64,000 bases of DNA from Fluviicola chungangensis. Its GTDB lineage: Bacteria; Bacteroidota; Bacteroidia; Flavobacteriales_D; Crocinitomicaceae. The translations under genes were made by a program, and so were the position numbers. Shown piece by piece: positions 39,288-49,200 of this stretch. The notes under the pieces are model-generated. The model saw nothing but the letters and a program-made list of their open reading frames with translations. It was not told the origin of the DNA and made no database searches. Within the stretch, counting starts at the first letter, position 1, and every line of letters begins with the position of its first letter. The stretch lies in contig NZ_VLPL01000003.1 of assembly GCF_007558725.1 (NCBI RefSeq), positions 248,001 through 312,000 on the forward strand, in the 5' to 3' direction.

Positions 39288-39323
39288 ACCAGTAGGGGTG
39301 TAAAATTTTACACCCCTACTGGT
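39288..39323. terminator. 36-bp perfect loop-less palindrome, probable transcription terminator
   Basis: The two 18-base halves (ACCAGTAGGGGTGTAAAA and TTTTACACCCCTACTGGT) are exact reverse complements. It lies 15 bp after the acetyltransferase stop and is followed by TTAATAG, so it may end the first sugar operon. It could equally be a mobile intergenic palindrome. Confidence 0.6.
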
Positions 39324-39428
39324 TTAATAGCGCCCCTGGCGGTTATCGGTTTTTTGCCGGATTGCGTGCATTGAACGGAAGCGATTTCCGAATTTGCCTG
39401 ATACCACTTTATTCCAAGCAATTTTAAT

Positions 39429-39436
39429 TACTTTTG
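39429..39436 (+). promoter_or_regulatory. Putative -7 box of the WbpB/WbpA-like pair
   Basis: TACTTTTG fits TAnnTTTG and lies 40 bp before the ATG at 39477. The -33 element is poor (TTTA about 17 bp upstream). Confidence 0.4.
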
Positions 39437-39476
39437 GGCTTTGAAAATACCAGTCGATAACAGAGCATTATATAAT

Positions 39477-40517
39477 ATGATACCAGAAAACCAAAAAGTA
39501 AAGTTTGCCATTCTTGGGGCCGGACATATCGGGAAAAGACATGCTGAAATGGTGAGGAGAGACCCGGAAGCTGAACTGGTTGCAATGGTGGATGTTCGTT
39601 CCATGGAAGCATGTGCAGCTACAGATTTCAATGTTCCTTTCTTTGTTACGTTGGATGAATTACTGGCTTCGGGTATTGAGTTTGATGTCTTGAATGTATG
39701 TACTCCGAACGGATTGCATGCGGAACAAGCTTTGGCAGGACTCGAAAATAAAAAGCATGTGGTGGTGGAAAAACCGATGGGTTTAACGAAAGACCAGTGC
39801 GAAAAAGTCATCTTTAAATCCTTGCAGCAGTCCAAGCATGTTTTTTGTGTGATGCAAAACCGCTATTCTCCTCCGAGTGAATGGATCAAGAACCTGATCG
39901 AAAGCGGAACATTAGGAGACATCTTTATGGTCCAGTTGAATTGCTACTGGAACCGCGATGAACGTTATTACAAAGCAGGTGGCTGGAAAGGGACCAAGGA
40001 CCTGGACGGCGGGACTTTGTTTACACAGTTTTCCCATTTCATAGACATCATGTATTGGTTGTTCGGGGATATCGACCATATTCAGGGGAAATTTGCGGAT
40101 TTCACGCACAAAGATTCCACTGATTTTGAAGATTCGGGATTTGTGAGCTTTGATTTTGTAAACGGTGGAATGGGATGTATCAATTATTCAACTGCCGTGG
40201 CAGATCGCAACCTGGAAAGTTCCATGACTATCATCGGAAGGAACGGAAGCGTGAAAATCGGCGGGCAGTATATGAACGAAGTGGAAGTGTGCAACATTCC
40301 GGGATATGAAATGCCCGAACTGGCACCTACTAATCCCGGAAATGATTACGGAGCTTACAAAGGTTCCGCGGCAAATCATCATTATGTAATCACCAACGTG
40401 ATTGACACTTTGAAAGGAAGAACTTCTGCTACCACCAATGCTTTGGAAGGGTTGAAAGTGGTAGAGATTATTGAACGCATTTATAAGGTAAGAAATGAGC
40501 AGCTTAATTTACAATAA
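39477..40517 (+). CDS. Gfo/Idh/MocA oxidoreductase (WbpB-like)
   Basis: A 346-residue protein from the ATG at 39477; an in-frame TTG at 39441 lies nearly on top of the -7 box and is less likely. The Rossmann motif AILGAGHIGKRHAEMV, the VEKPMG motif (about 97-102) and the VMQNRYSPPSEWI block fit the family. WbpB oxidises C3 of UDP-GlcNAcA to the 3-keto form, which the WbpE-like enzyme then aminates. It overlaps the WbpA-like gene by 23 bp, showing translational coupling. Confidence 0.86.
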   Translation: MIPENQKVKFAILGAGHIGKRHAEMVRRDPEAELVAMVDVRSMEACAATDFNVPFFVTLDELLASGIEFDVLNVCTPNGLHAEQALAGLENKKHVVVEKPMGLTKDQCEKVIFKSLQQSKHVFCVMQNRYSPPSEWIKNLIESGTLGDIFMVQLNCYWNRDERYYKAGGWKGTKDLDGGTLFTQFSHFIDIMYWLFGDIDHIQGKFADFTHKDSTDFEDSGFVSFDFVNGGMGCINYSTAVADRNLESSMTIIGRNGSVKIGGQYMNEVEVCNIPGYEMPELAPTNPGNDYGAYKGSAANHHYVITNVIDTLKGRTSATTNALEGLKVVEIIERIYKVRNEQLNLQ

Positions 40518-41796
40518 ATTAGTAGCAAAAGAAGCGAAACTGGCAGTGATCGGTTTGGGATATGTCGGACTTCCGATTGCATTGGAATTTGCAAAGAAGA
40601 TCCGGGTGGTTGGGTTTGATATCAACCAGGGGAGAGTTGACATGATGCGCAACAAAAAAGATCCGAGCAACGAATTGGAAACCACTGCCTTTGATGGTTG
40701 TGATATTCATTTCACCTCCGACATCAATGATCTGAAAGACGTTCAATTCTACATTGTGGCAGTTCCTACTCCGATTGATGATGCAAACCTTCCGGATCTG
40801 AGACCGCTTTTGGGAGCTTCCAAAACAGTTGCCCAGGTATTGAAAAAAGGAGATTACGTGGTGTTCGAATCAACCGTTTATCCCGGATGTACGGAAGAAG
40901 ACTGTATCCCGGTTTTGGAAGAAATCTCCGGGTTGAAATTCAAAGCAGATTTCAAAGTGGGTTATTCACCGGAGCGAATTAATCCGGGAGACAAGGAACA
41001 CACACTTCAAAATGTAGTGAAAGTCGTTTCCGGATGCTGTGAAGAATCCCTGGAAGAAATAGCAAAGACTTACGAGTTGGTGGTAGGTGCCGGAGTTCAC
41101 CGTGCCACTTCCATCAAAGTGGCTGAAGCTGCCAAAATCATTGAAAATACGCAGCGTGACGTCAATATTGCCTTGATCAACGAATTGTCGATCATCTTTA
41201 ATCGCTTGGGGATCAATACTTACGATGTCCTGGAAGCTGCGGGTACCAAATGGAATTTCCTGCGGTTTTCCCCTGGTTTGGTGGGCGGACACTGCATTGG
41301 AGTCGATCCGTACTACCTGACACACAAGGCACAGCAAGCAGGATATCATGCGAAGATCATCAACAGCGGCCGTTATGTGAATGATTCCATGGGCTTTTAC
41401 ATCGGGAAACAAACAGTGAAGAAAATCATCGCTCAGGGAAAACACATCCAGGAGGCGAAAGTATTGGTAATGGGAGCGACTTTCAAAGAAGATGTTTCCG
41501 ACATCCGAAATTCCAAGGTCATTGATGTGGTGAATGAGCTGAAATCTTTCCAGGTAAAGGTAGATTTGGTCGATCCGCATGCGTCTTCCGGCGAAATGGA
41601 ACACGAGTACGGAGTCGGTTTGGTCGAAATCGGGAAAAATTACGATGCAATTATTGTTGCGGTTAATCATAAGAACTACAAGAACCTGGATGAAACCTAT
41701 TTCAAATCTTTGATGAAGGACAATCAGGGTGTTTTTGTTGATATAAAGGGAATTTATAAAGGAAAAATCAAAGACCTGGAATATTGGAGTTTGTAG
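40495..41796 (+). CDS. Nucleotide sugar 6-dehydrogenase (WbpA-like, UDP-GlcNAc type)
   Basis: A 433-residue enzyme. It shows VIGLGYVGLPIALEFAKK, VAVPTPIDDANLPDL, STVYPGCTEEDC and the active-site cysteine in GLVGGHCIGVDPYYLTHKAQ. This form, with GGHCIGVDPYYL, is typical of WbpA/TviB-like dehydrogenases acting on UDP-GlcNAc, distinct from the Ugd at 36373 (GGSCFPKD). It supplies UDP-GlcNAcA for the WbpB, WbpE and WbpD steps. A terminator hairpin lies 57 bp past the stop. Confidence 0.88.
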   Translation: MSSLIYNKLVAKEAKLAVIGLGYVGLPIALEFAKKIRVVGFDINQGRVDMMRNKKDPSNELETTAFDGCDIHFTSDINDLKDVQFYIVAVPTPIDDANLPDLRPLLGASKTVAQVLKKGDYVVFESTVYPGCTEEDCIPVLEEISGLKFKADFKVGYSPERINPGDKEHTLQNVVKVVSGCCEESLEEIAKTYELVVGAGVHRATSIKVAEAAKIIENTQRDVNIALINELSIIFNRLGINTYDVLEAAGTKWNFLRFSPGLVGGHCIGVDPYYLTHKAQQAGYHAKIINSGRYVNDSMGFYIGKQTVKKIIAQGKHIQEAKVLVMGATFKEDVSDIRNSKVIDVVNELKSFQVKVDLVDPHASSGEMEHEYGVGLVEIGKNYDAIIVAVNHKNYKNLDETYFKSLMKDNQGVFVDIKGIYKGKIKDLEYWSL

Positions 41797-41853
41797 CGGA
41801 TCTAACAGGTTCAAATGTGATTTTGGTCCGGTGAACAGTTCTGATGTTAAAAT

Positions 41854-41880
41854 AAAAACGGCTTGTCCGTTTTTTTGTTT
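41854..41880 (+). terminator. Rho-independent terminator of the sugar-nucleotide operon
   Basis: AAAAACGG pairs with CCGTTTTT around a 5-nt loop and runs into a T tract. It also abuts the direct repeat at 41878-41899, which controls the next gene. Confidence 0.8.
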
Positions 41881-41899
41881 TGTCCCGCTTTTGTCCCGC
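41878..41899 (+). promoter_or_regulatory. Tandem 11-bp direct repeat, candidate operator A
   Basis: TTTTGTCCCGC occurs twice in a row with no gap, so the copies are one helical turn apart, followed by CTAAT. It ends 21 bp before a perfect -7 box and 57 bp before the start codon, where an activator would sit. A near copy lies upstream of the other cargo gene at 46201-46220. Confidence 0.6.
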
Positions 41900-41920
41900 T
41901 AATTTAAAGCAACGTTCATC

Positions 41921-41928
41921 TACTTTTG
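41921..41928 (+). promoter_or_regulatory. Putative -7 box of the first cargo gene
   Basis: TACTTTTG fully matches TAnnTTTG. There is no TTTG at the -33 position; the direct repeat ends there instead, which suggests an activator-dependent promoter. Confidence 0.5.
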
Positions 41929-41955
41929 GAGTTTATACTTTAAAGGTACAGAACA

Positions 41956-44301
41956 ATGAAATTCCCAAAATGCACTTATTTGGTTAAACTCGGGTTTTTA
42001 ATTCCGCTGGTCCTTGCTTTCAATGGCCTGTCTCAGTGCAGCGGAATGATTACTCCAGTTAATCTGGGGCCGGATACCACCTTGTGTACCGGGCAGACCA
42101 TCACACTGAATGCGTCAACAACGGGCCCATACGATTCGTACAAATGGAATAACAACTCCACAGCCGCGACCCGGTTTGTTACCAGTGCAGGAACCTACAG
42201 TGTAAAAGTAGGAAAGCTTGGAAGCAACCTGATCGTAAACGGTGATTTTGAATCAGGCAATACCGGCTTTACAACCGGTTATACCATTGGAACAGGTGGA
42301 AGCTGGGGTTTGCTATCTTTGGCAGGAACATATCTCGTTACAACCAACCCGTCACTTGCTCACAGCAATTTTATGTCCTGTACAGATCATACGGCAGCAC
42401 CCGGAACGCAAATGATGGTGGTAAATGGTGCTGGAACAGCAGGAACCAATGTGTGGTGCCAAACCGTGGCAGTGGATGGAAACACTGATTACCAGTTCAG
42501 TGCCTGGGCTTCCAATGCCTTGAATAATCCAAGCGTTGCACAGTTGCAGTTCTCGATCAACGGTTCACCGATCGGGACGGTGTTTTCAACCCAAACAATC
42601 GGCTGTTCCTGGCAGCAATTTTTTCAAACCTGGAATTCCGGACTGAACAGCTCTGCGCAAATTTGTGTATTGAGCCAGAACCTGATCGATGATGGAAATG
42701 ACTTCATGCTGGACGACCTTAGCTTTAAACCGATTTGCTATTCTTACGATACCGTGGTGGTTACATACAGTACGTTCCCTTCTGTGAACCTGGGAGCGGA
42801 TACGACCATTTGTGAAGGTTCCATGCTGGTTTTGGATGCACAAAATCCGGGTTGTACTTACCTCTGGGATGATGGTACAACGAACCAAACCCTGGATGTT
42901 ACTGCCACGGGAACGTACCAGGTAACGGTGAAAAATGCAGCTCAATGTGCCAAAACGGATGCGATCACCGTTACAGTTGAGAATCAGAAACATGCCGGAA
43001 ACGACAGTTTGGCGGTTTGGTGTGAAACCAATGGAGTTGTGAATCTGAACAACCTGCTTTCTGCGGGAAGCACCGCGGGAGGAAGCTGGACGGATTTGAA
43101 TAATGGCCTGGGAACGAATTTAACTTCGGGCGGACAATTGACCGTAAACGGAGCAATCGGTTCGAACCAACTGGAATACGTGGTGTTCGGAACCTATTGT
43201 CCGAATGATACCAGCCGCTTCCAAATCAAAGTAAACAGTCAGCCCATAGGAGTTAACCCGACCAGTCTGCATCTGTGCAATTCCTCCGGATCAACAGTGG
43301 ATTTGGATCAGTATACCACGGGAGCATTCCAGACATTGGCATCGTATTGGACAGAGACTTCAGGATTTCCGACCAATCAGTTTGACGCTGCAACAGGCGT
43401 GTTGGACTTGTCTCTTTTGGCTAATGGGAATTACGAGTTTGCTTACGTTTTACCCGCAGACACCCTGTGTGTGAATGATACGGTAAAAGTGACGATTCAG
43501 ATTACTGAAAATCCCATTATTGCTTTTTCGTCGGATGTGGTCAAAGGATGTTTTCCTCTGGACGTTCAGTTTCTGAATGAAAGTACGGCAAATCCGGGTT
43601 CCATTGTTGCGTGGGATTTGGGAGATGGTACCCTTTCTTCAAATAACTCGATTGTCACCCATCAGTATACCGGAATTGATTGTTTCGATGTAACGCTAAC
43701 CATTACAGCGGATAATTTGTGTACGACCAGCAAGACGATCCCGGATATGATTTGTGTGGATCCATTACCCGTTGCCAGCTTTAATTACAATCCGCAACAA
43801 GTTTTTTCCATTGATCCGACTACTAATTTTGAGAACACTTCTTCATTCAACGATCAGAATCTCTGGAGTTTTGATGATGGTACGACTTCTGACCAGGTAA
43901 GCCCGACACACCAGTTTCCTATCGGGCAGATCGGGAACTACCATGTGGAATTGATCGTGATCTCTGATCAGGGTTGCCGGGATACCACTTACCGGATCGT
44001 TGTTGTGAGAGACCAGATGATCTTCTACGTTCCGAATACGTTTACTCCGGACGGAGACGAGCACAACCATATTTTCCTTCCAATCATGACCGCCGGATTT
44101 TCCCCTGCAAGTTACGAGTTCTATGTTTACAACCGCTGGGGAGAATTGCTCTTTGAGTCGAGAGACACACAAGTGGGTTGGGATGGCACTTACGCCGGTG
44201 GAATGTCCCAAACAGGATTGTATACCTGGATCATTCGTTTCAAAGACGATGATAACGACGAAAAATTTGAATTTTCGGGGCATGTAAATTTGATGAAGTA
44301 G
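41956..44301 (+). CDS. Secreted T9SS type B protein with Ig-like, carbohydrate-binding-like and PKD domains
   Basis: A 781-residue protein with a signal peptide ending near GLSQC (residues 1-25). An Ig-like module opens with GPDTTLCTGQTITLNAS (about 35-85). Residues 92-265 look like a CBM4/9-type sandwich (LIVNGDFESGNTGF to DFMLDDLSF). Another Ig-like module (GADTTICEGSMLVLDA) follows, then two PKD domains (about 515-690; WDLGDGTLSS, WSFDDGTTS) and a CHU_C/type B sorting domain (VPNTFTPDGDEHNH, YNRWGELLFES). It should be exported by the T9SS to the surface. Its upstream region carries operator-like repeat A, shared with the gene at 46287. Ligand and role are unknown. Confidence 0.85.
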   Translation: MKFPKCTYLVKLGFLIPLVLAFNGLSQCSGMITPVNLGPDTTLCTGQTITLNASTTGPYDSYKWNNNSTAATRFVTSAGTYSVKVGKLGSNLIVNGDFESGNTGFTTGYTIGTGGSWGLLSLAGTYLVTTNPSLAHSNFMSCTDHTAAPGTQMMVVNGAGTAGTNVWCQTVAVDGNTDYQFSAWASNALNNPSVAQLQFSINGSPIGTVFSTQTIGCSWQQFFQTWNSGLNSSAQICVLSQNLIDDGNDFMLDDLSFKPICYSYDTVVVTYSTFPSVNLGADTTICEGSMLVLDAQNPGCTYLWDDGTTNQTLDVTATGTYQVTVKNAAQCAKTDAITVTVENQKHAGNDSLAVWCETNGVVNLNNLLSAGSTAGGSWTDLNNGLGTNLTSGGQLTVNGAIGSNQLEYVVFGTYCPNDTSRFQIKVNSQPIGVNPTSLHLCNSSGSTVDLDQYTTGAFQTLASYWTETSGFPTNQFDAATGVLDLSLLANGNYEFAYVLPADTLCVNDTVKVTIQITENPIIAFSSDVVKGCFPLDVQFLNESTANPGSIVAWDLGDGTLSSNNSIVTHQYTGIDCFDVTLTITADNLCTTSKTIPDMICVDPLPVASFNYNPQQVFSIDPTTNFENTSSFNDQNLWSFDDGTTSDQVSPTHQFPIGQIGNYHVELIVISDQGCRDTTYRIVVVRDQMIFYVPNTFTPDGDEHNHIFLPIMTAGFSPASYEFYVYNRWGELLFESRDTQVGWDGTYAGGMSQTGLYTWIIRFKDDDNDEKFEFSGHVNLMK

Positions 44302-44461
44302 GAACTTTCAGCCCAAATACCGGGAAGATTACTCAACGATTACTACAGCAAACTCAAAGCTGAAAGGAAAGAAGGTTGCCCCGGAACAAGCATTCTTGGC
44401 GCGAACAGTGCTTTCATTAGTGTTGCATTGCTTACAGCCTGCGGAAGTGAAGTTCTCCCTG

Positions 44462-44493
44462 TTTTTCTCTAAGGAGGAAATAGGTTACATTTG
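44462..44493 (+). promoter_or_regulatory. Putative promoter of the TPR/HTH regulator gene
   Basis: TTTTT at 44462-44466, 19 bp, then TACATTTG at 44486-44493, a full -7 match. It gives a short leader of about 20 nt before the TTG start at 44520. Confidence 0.5.
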
Positions 44494-44519
44494 TACAGTT
44501 ACCCCTAGAAGAAAACACG

Positions 44520-46148
44520 TTGAAACAAATTTGCTATCACTTAATTCCCATAATCGTTGCTTGCGTTTTGAGTCCTTTCTCCTTCGGAGGGATGTTGAAC
44601 TCAGAGCGGGGAATAGCAAAAATTATTTCAGAAAACGAACATAAGGGGACTTCCTTTATTCAACTGTTTGAAAATTACCAGCAGGCAGATTTTTCAAGCC
44701 CTGCAGAATGGAACCGGTTCCTGAAAAAATTGTGTAAAGAGGACAAAATTACGGAACGGGCAGATTACCCTGAATTGTGTTATGTTATTGGCCGGCGGTT
44801 ATCCGATGGGCAGAAGTACCGGGAAGCCTATTATTTTTTATACGTCACGTTGCGGGAAGAAACGGATGTTTATACTTCTCAAAAACCCTATCTCGCTCTT
44901 TTTCACGAAACATTAGGTCAATTATACTATTTCTTCAGAAGGTACGATCTCTCGGAAAAGCATTTGAAAATTTCCTTGCATCGCTCCCATGTTTCAGAGG
45001 AAAGTAAGATCAAATTATACAATACGCTGAGTTTGATCTACCGGGATAAACTGGACAATAAAACTTCCGAATGGTATTTGCGAAAAGCATACAAACAGGC
45101 TGTAAAATTAAAAGATGAAACCTGGATGGGGATCTTGTCGGGAAACCTGGGATATATTGCGTTGTCAAAAAAGGAGAACGCAAAGGCAAGAAAGCTGATC
45201 CAGTTTGATTATGAAGTCAGTGCCAAGAGCAATCAGACCAATAGTCAGATTAATGCGCTGGCTTTGTTGATTGAGTTGGACCTGATGGAGAACAAACTGG
45301 CACAATCGACCCGGAAGATGAAACTATTTGACAGTCTGATGAAGCATGAGACAAACCCTCAGTTGTGGGGAACGTTTTACCAAACTAAAATTAATTATTA
45401 CGAGAAACTGGGCCGGTATGAGATGGCCCTGAAAAGTTTCCGGAAATTCATTTCCTACAAGGAAATCAACGATGAAAAAAGGCAATTTATCAATATACAG
45501 AACGCCGAATTCCAAATCGAGTTTGAACGAAAGCAGGGAGAAAATACCATTTACAAGGAAAAGAAGAAAACAGACGACCTGATTATCTCGGGCTTGTTTG
45601 TCATCTGCCTTATTTTAGGATTGACCAGTTTCATTATTATCAAGCAAATTCAGCGTAAGCGGAAACAGGATAAAGAACTATTGACCCTGCGTGCCCAGAA
45701 AATGGAGGATGAGCTTCATGCGACAGAACGGGAAATGCGCGCTTTGCTTTCAACCATGTTTGATAAAAACAAAGTTATCTTCGAATTACAGGAGCAGGTT
45801 GAATCCTTTGAAAAAAATCAACATTCCAAAACGGATTCGGAGAAAGAGGCGATGCTGAATGATCTGCAGTCTTTTTCATTATTGACAGAAACCGATTGGA
45901 TCGAGTTCAAGCGTTTGTTTGAAAAATTAAATCCGGGATTTTTTGGTTTCTTCCAGGATAACTTTCCGGAGATAACGGCAGCTGAAATCCGTTTGGCGGC
46001 ATTAATTAAGTTGAATTTATCGAATTTGGAGATGGCCCGGACCCTTGCAATTTCTCCCGACTCCGTGAGAAAGACCAATCTGCGTCTTCGCAAAAAGCTG
46101 AACATTGAATCCCTGGACGACTTGACGCGGTTTATCAAGGCTATTTAG
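44520..46148 (+). CDS. Membrane-anchored TPR / LuxR-type HTH transcriptional regulator
   Basis: A 542-residue protein with a TTG start; the next methionine comes only after the signal-like segment (IIVACVLSPFSFG). Residues about 60-330 are TPR-like helix pairs (YREAYYFLYVTL, YLRKAYKQAVKL, YEMALKSFRKFI). One membrane helix (about 354-374, GLFVICLILGLTSFIII) is followed by a coiled coil and a C-terminal HTH (about 486-535, AAEIRLAALIKLNLSNLEMA, then ISPDSVRKTNLRLRKKL). The layout predicts a periplasmic TPR sensor joined to a cytoplasmic DNA-binding domain, a class frequent in Bacteroidota. It sits between two T9SS cargo genes with matching upstream repeats and is their best candidate regulator; that link is inference. 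Confidence 0.82.
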   Translation: MKQICYHLIPIIVACVLSPFSFGGMLNSERGIAKIISENEHKGTSFIQLFENYQQADFSSPAEWNRFLKKLCKEDKITERADYPELCYVIGRRLSDGQKYREAYYFLYVTLREETDVYTSQKPYLALFHETLGQLYYFFRRYDLSEKHLKISLHRSHVSEESKIKLYNTLSLIYRDKLDNKTSEWYLRKAYKQAVKLKDETWMGILSGNLGYIALSKKENAKARKLIQFDYEVSAKSNQTNSQINALALLIELDLMENKLAQSTRKMKLFDSLMKHETNPQLWGTFYQTKINYYEKLGRYEMALKSFRKFISYKEINDEKRQFINIQNAEFQIEFERKQGENTIYKEKKKTDDLIISGLFVICLILGLTSFIIIKQIQRKRKQDKELLTLRAQKMEDELHATEREMRALLSTMFDKNKVIFELQEQVESFEKNQHSKTDSEKEAMLNDLQSFSLLTETDWIEFKRLFEKLNPGFFGFFQDNFPEITAAEIRLAALIKLNLSNLEMARTLAISPDSVRKTNLRLRKKLNIESLDDLTRFIKAI

Positions 46149-46200
46149 TGTAATTTATCATGCTTGAAAGCTCAACCGTTAAGCATTTCACAGAATATTG

Positions 46201-46220
46201 TTTGTCCCCTTTTTGTCTCA
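46201..46220 (+). promoter_or_regulatory. Tandem repeat, candidate operator B
   Basis: TTTGTCCC and TTTTGTCTC recur 11 bp apart and are followed by CTAAT. Aligned with operator A (41878-41903), 21 of 26 positions agree. It lies 67 bp before the start codon at 46287; a loose -7 box TAAGTTAG is at 46253-46260, one helical turn further away than in copy A. Confidence 0.55.
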
Positions 46221-46286
46221 CTAATCATTTAGTAAAAACAGTGCGTTCTTCATAAGTTAGCCTAAAAATAAACTTATCATAATCTT

Positions 46287-49200
46287 ATGAAGAAACTTAC
46301 AACTTTCAAAATGAGGAATCGATCGGCTTCCAGAAATCTCGTGTTGGGATTGATGCTATCGATGGGTTCTTTGTTGGCCTTTGGTCAAACAATTACCACC
46401 TCCATTGGAACCGGGACAAATACCAGTTCAAATATTCCGATTACTTCTTACTATGGTTATTCTTATTCTCAGCAAATTTACCTGGCATCTGAAATGGATC
46501 CGGGAGTTCAGGGACAACTGAATAGCATCACCAAGATTCGTTTTTATTATGCTTCCGGGTCGGTGACAAATTCGGATAACTGGACAATTTATATGGGAAG
46601 TACGAATCAAACAAGTTTTTCTTCCAATACAAACTGGATTCCTTCGACTGCTATGAGCCAGGTGTTTTCCGGAACAGTTACTTTTCCGGCAGCCGGAAAC
46701 TGGATGGAAATTACACTAACAACCCCATTCCAGTGGAATGGGCTTAGCAACGTTGTTATTGCGGTAGATGAGAACCAAGGAAGTTATTCTGCTTCTGACG
46801 GATATTGGAGGTCTCAATCAACTTCAGGAACACGCGCAATCTTTTACAGAAATGATAGTACGAATCCGGATCCTGCTTCACCTCCAACTGCAACCGGTTT
46901 AATCTCGGCAGTTTCCCAGGTTCAAATCGTGCATGAATTAGCTCCGGCTTGTTCCGCAGCTCCGGATCACGCTACTGCCGTTAGCTCTGTTTCTACTATT
47001 TGTTCGAACAGTCCGACACCTGTAAATTTATCCATTACAGGATCTACTTTTGCAACGGGATTGGGTTATCAATGGCAGTACAATGATGGTTCAGGATGGG
47101 TTGATTATCCCGCAGGAACGACTCAGGATTTCTCTGTTTTTCCACAACAAACTGTAAACGTTCATTTGATTACAACATGTATTGCTACCGGCGATGAAGA
47201 TATTTCGGAGGAAGCTTCGATCAGTGTAAATCCTGCACCGACTGTTGCTGCAGACAATGCAGCATTGGCATATTGTTCCGGATCTCCGGCACAAGTAGTT
47301 GCTACAGGTGCATCCACTTATGCCTGGTCGCCTGCCACCGGATTGAACGTAACAAACAACGATACCGTTATTGCGAACCCTACAAACTCCACTGTTTATA
47401 GTGTTGTAGGAACAGATATCATGGGATGTAAAGATACCGCCATGGTTACCATTACTCCGATAAACAAAATTACACGTACAGCAACTTACTCACCGACCAC
47501 ACTTTGTACACCGGGGACTGCTGTAACAGTTACAGCAACTGCTGCTCCTGCTACCATCTTCGGAGGAGGAGCTTACGAGTACAAGTTTATGGATGCAAAC
47601 GGAGCTGTTCTGCAAGATTGGAGTGCTTCCAGCACGTACAATTTCACTCCTGCTGCTGACAGCATTTACAAAATATATGCTGATTTCAGATCAAACACGT
47701 GCCCGGATGCAATTGATTCCATTTCGACTTCCATTGTTGTTGGATTCGGTGCAAACGTTGCAGTGGTAGATTATGATTGTATTAACTTAGGTGGTACGGT
47801 TACTTTGAGCTCTATTTTCGGTCAAACCAATACGGAGACTGTTTACACGAACCCATTTGCTGCTCCTACAGATGTTACAGCAGGGATCGTTACCTTAGGT
47901 GGAAGTGCTGCAATTACTGCGGGAAGAGCAGTTTTGACTCCTTCTGCAACGGGCATCAACGGTTCATTGACAATCAACGATCCGGCTTTCCATACCGGAT
48001 TGAATAACGCGATGACTGTTTCCTTTAAAATGACAGCAGACCAACCGATCAACAATTATGGTACCGGAGGTGCTGACGGGATTTCTTATTCTTTCGGGAA
48101 CGACGTGACTGCGACCGGAAATCAAAACGGAACGGGGTCTAAATTGAGACTTTCTTTCGATGCGAATGACAACAGCCCGAACATTGCGGGAATCTATTTA
48201 GGGTATAACGTAACGGGGACACTTTCGCCTGCAGGTGCAGGAACGTTGATCCATGTAGGGAATATCGCTTTGTGGAAATTGAAGCAGGACGTGCCGGTTG
48301 TATTGACAATTGATCCGAACGGAAAAGCTAGTTTGACTGTTGACGGAACAACTGTATTTGAGAACGTTCAAATGCCGGCAGCATACATGAATGCAAACAC
48401 TGCAGGTTGGAAACACGTATTCGGTGCTGCAACCGGTGGTGATGCGATGAGACAAGCGATTAAAGATGTGTTGATCACAGCTCCTTCTTTGGATTTTGCA
48501 TTTGTTCCTGCAACTACAACTCCAACTGCATGGGGGTCTGCAAGTACATTTACGAATGTTCAGCCTGGAACATACGATGTATGGATCAGCAGTAACGGAT
48601 CTGCTTCTTGTGCGAAGAAAATCGAGACTGTGGAGATCGTAAATACCAATCCATTGGTTTTACTTGGAAACGACACGACCATCTGTGAAGGAGAATCATT
48701 GACTTTGGATGCAGGGAATGCAGGAGCGACTTATGTGTGGAGTAACTCTCAAATCACCACTCAAACACGCATAGTTACACAGCCAGGTCCATACGTAGTA
48801 AATGTAACTGCACCTAACGGATGTGTCGGGGTTGGTTCTATCAATGTGGATGTAATGGGAGCTCCAACAGCTTCGACGATCTATGTTCAAAACAACATGC
48901 CGACGTATACATTCACTATTTTGAACCCACAAAATGCGAACCAGTATTCCTGGGATTTCGGTGACGGGACAACAATTGCAAACGCACCGGGAACAGTATC
49001 TCATACGTATTTGACAGCAGGTCCGAGACAAGTATCCGTTACTTTGACCAATGAATGTGGTACGGAAACGGTCATTGCAACAGTAGTGGTAACAAGTACT
49101 GCAGGTCTTGAAACAAATGCAATCGATGGATTGAACGTATACCCGAACCCTGCTAACGAGTTCGTAACGGTTGAATTGCCGTCTGCAACACAAGCTATCG

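Noticed and set aside
40966-41814. 282-codon antisense frame opposite the WbpA-like gene
   Set aside because: The opposite strand codes a complete, well-conserved dehydrogenase; the antisense product has no recognisable motif.
44396-44644. Small frame upstream of and overlapping the regulator gene
   Set aside because: It overlaps the regulator promoter and start in another frame and has no homology signal.
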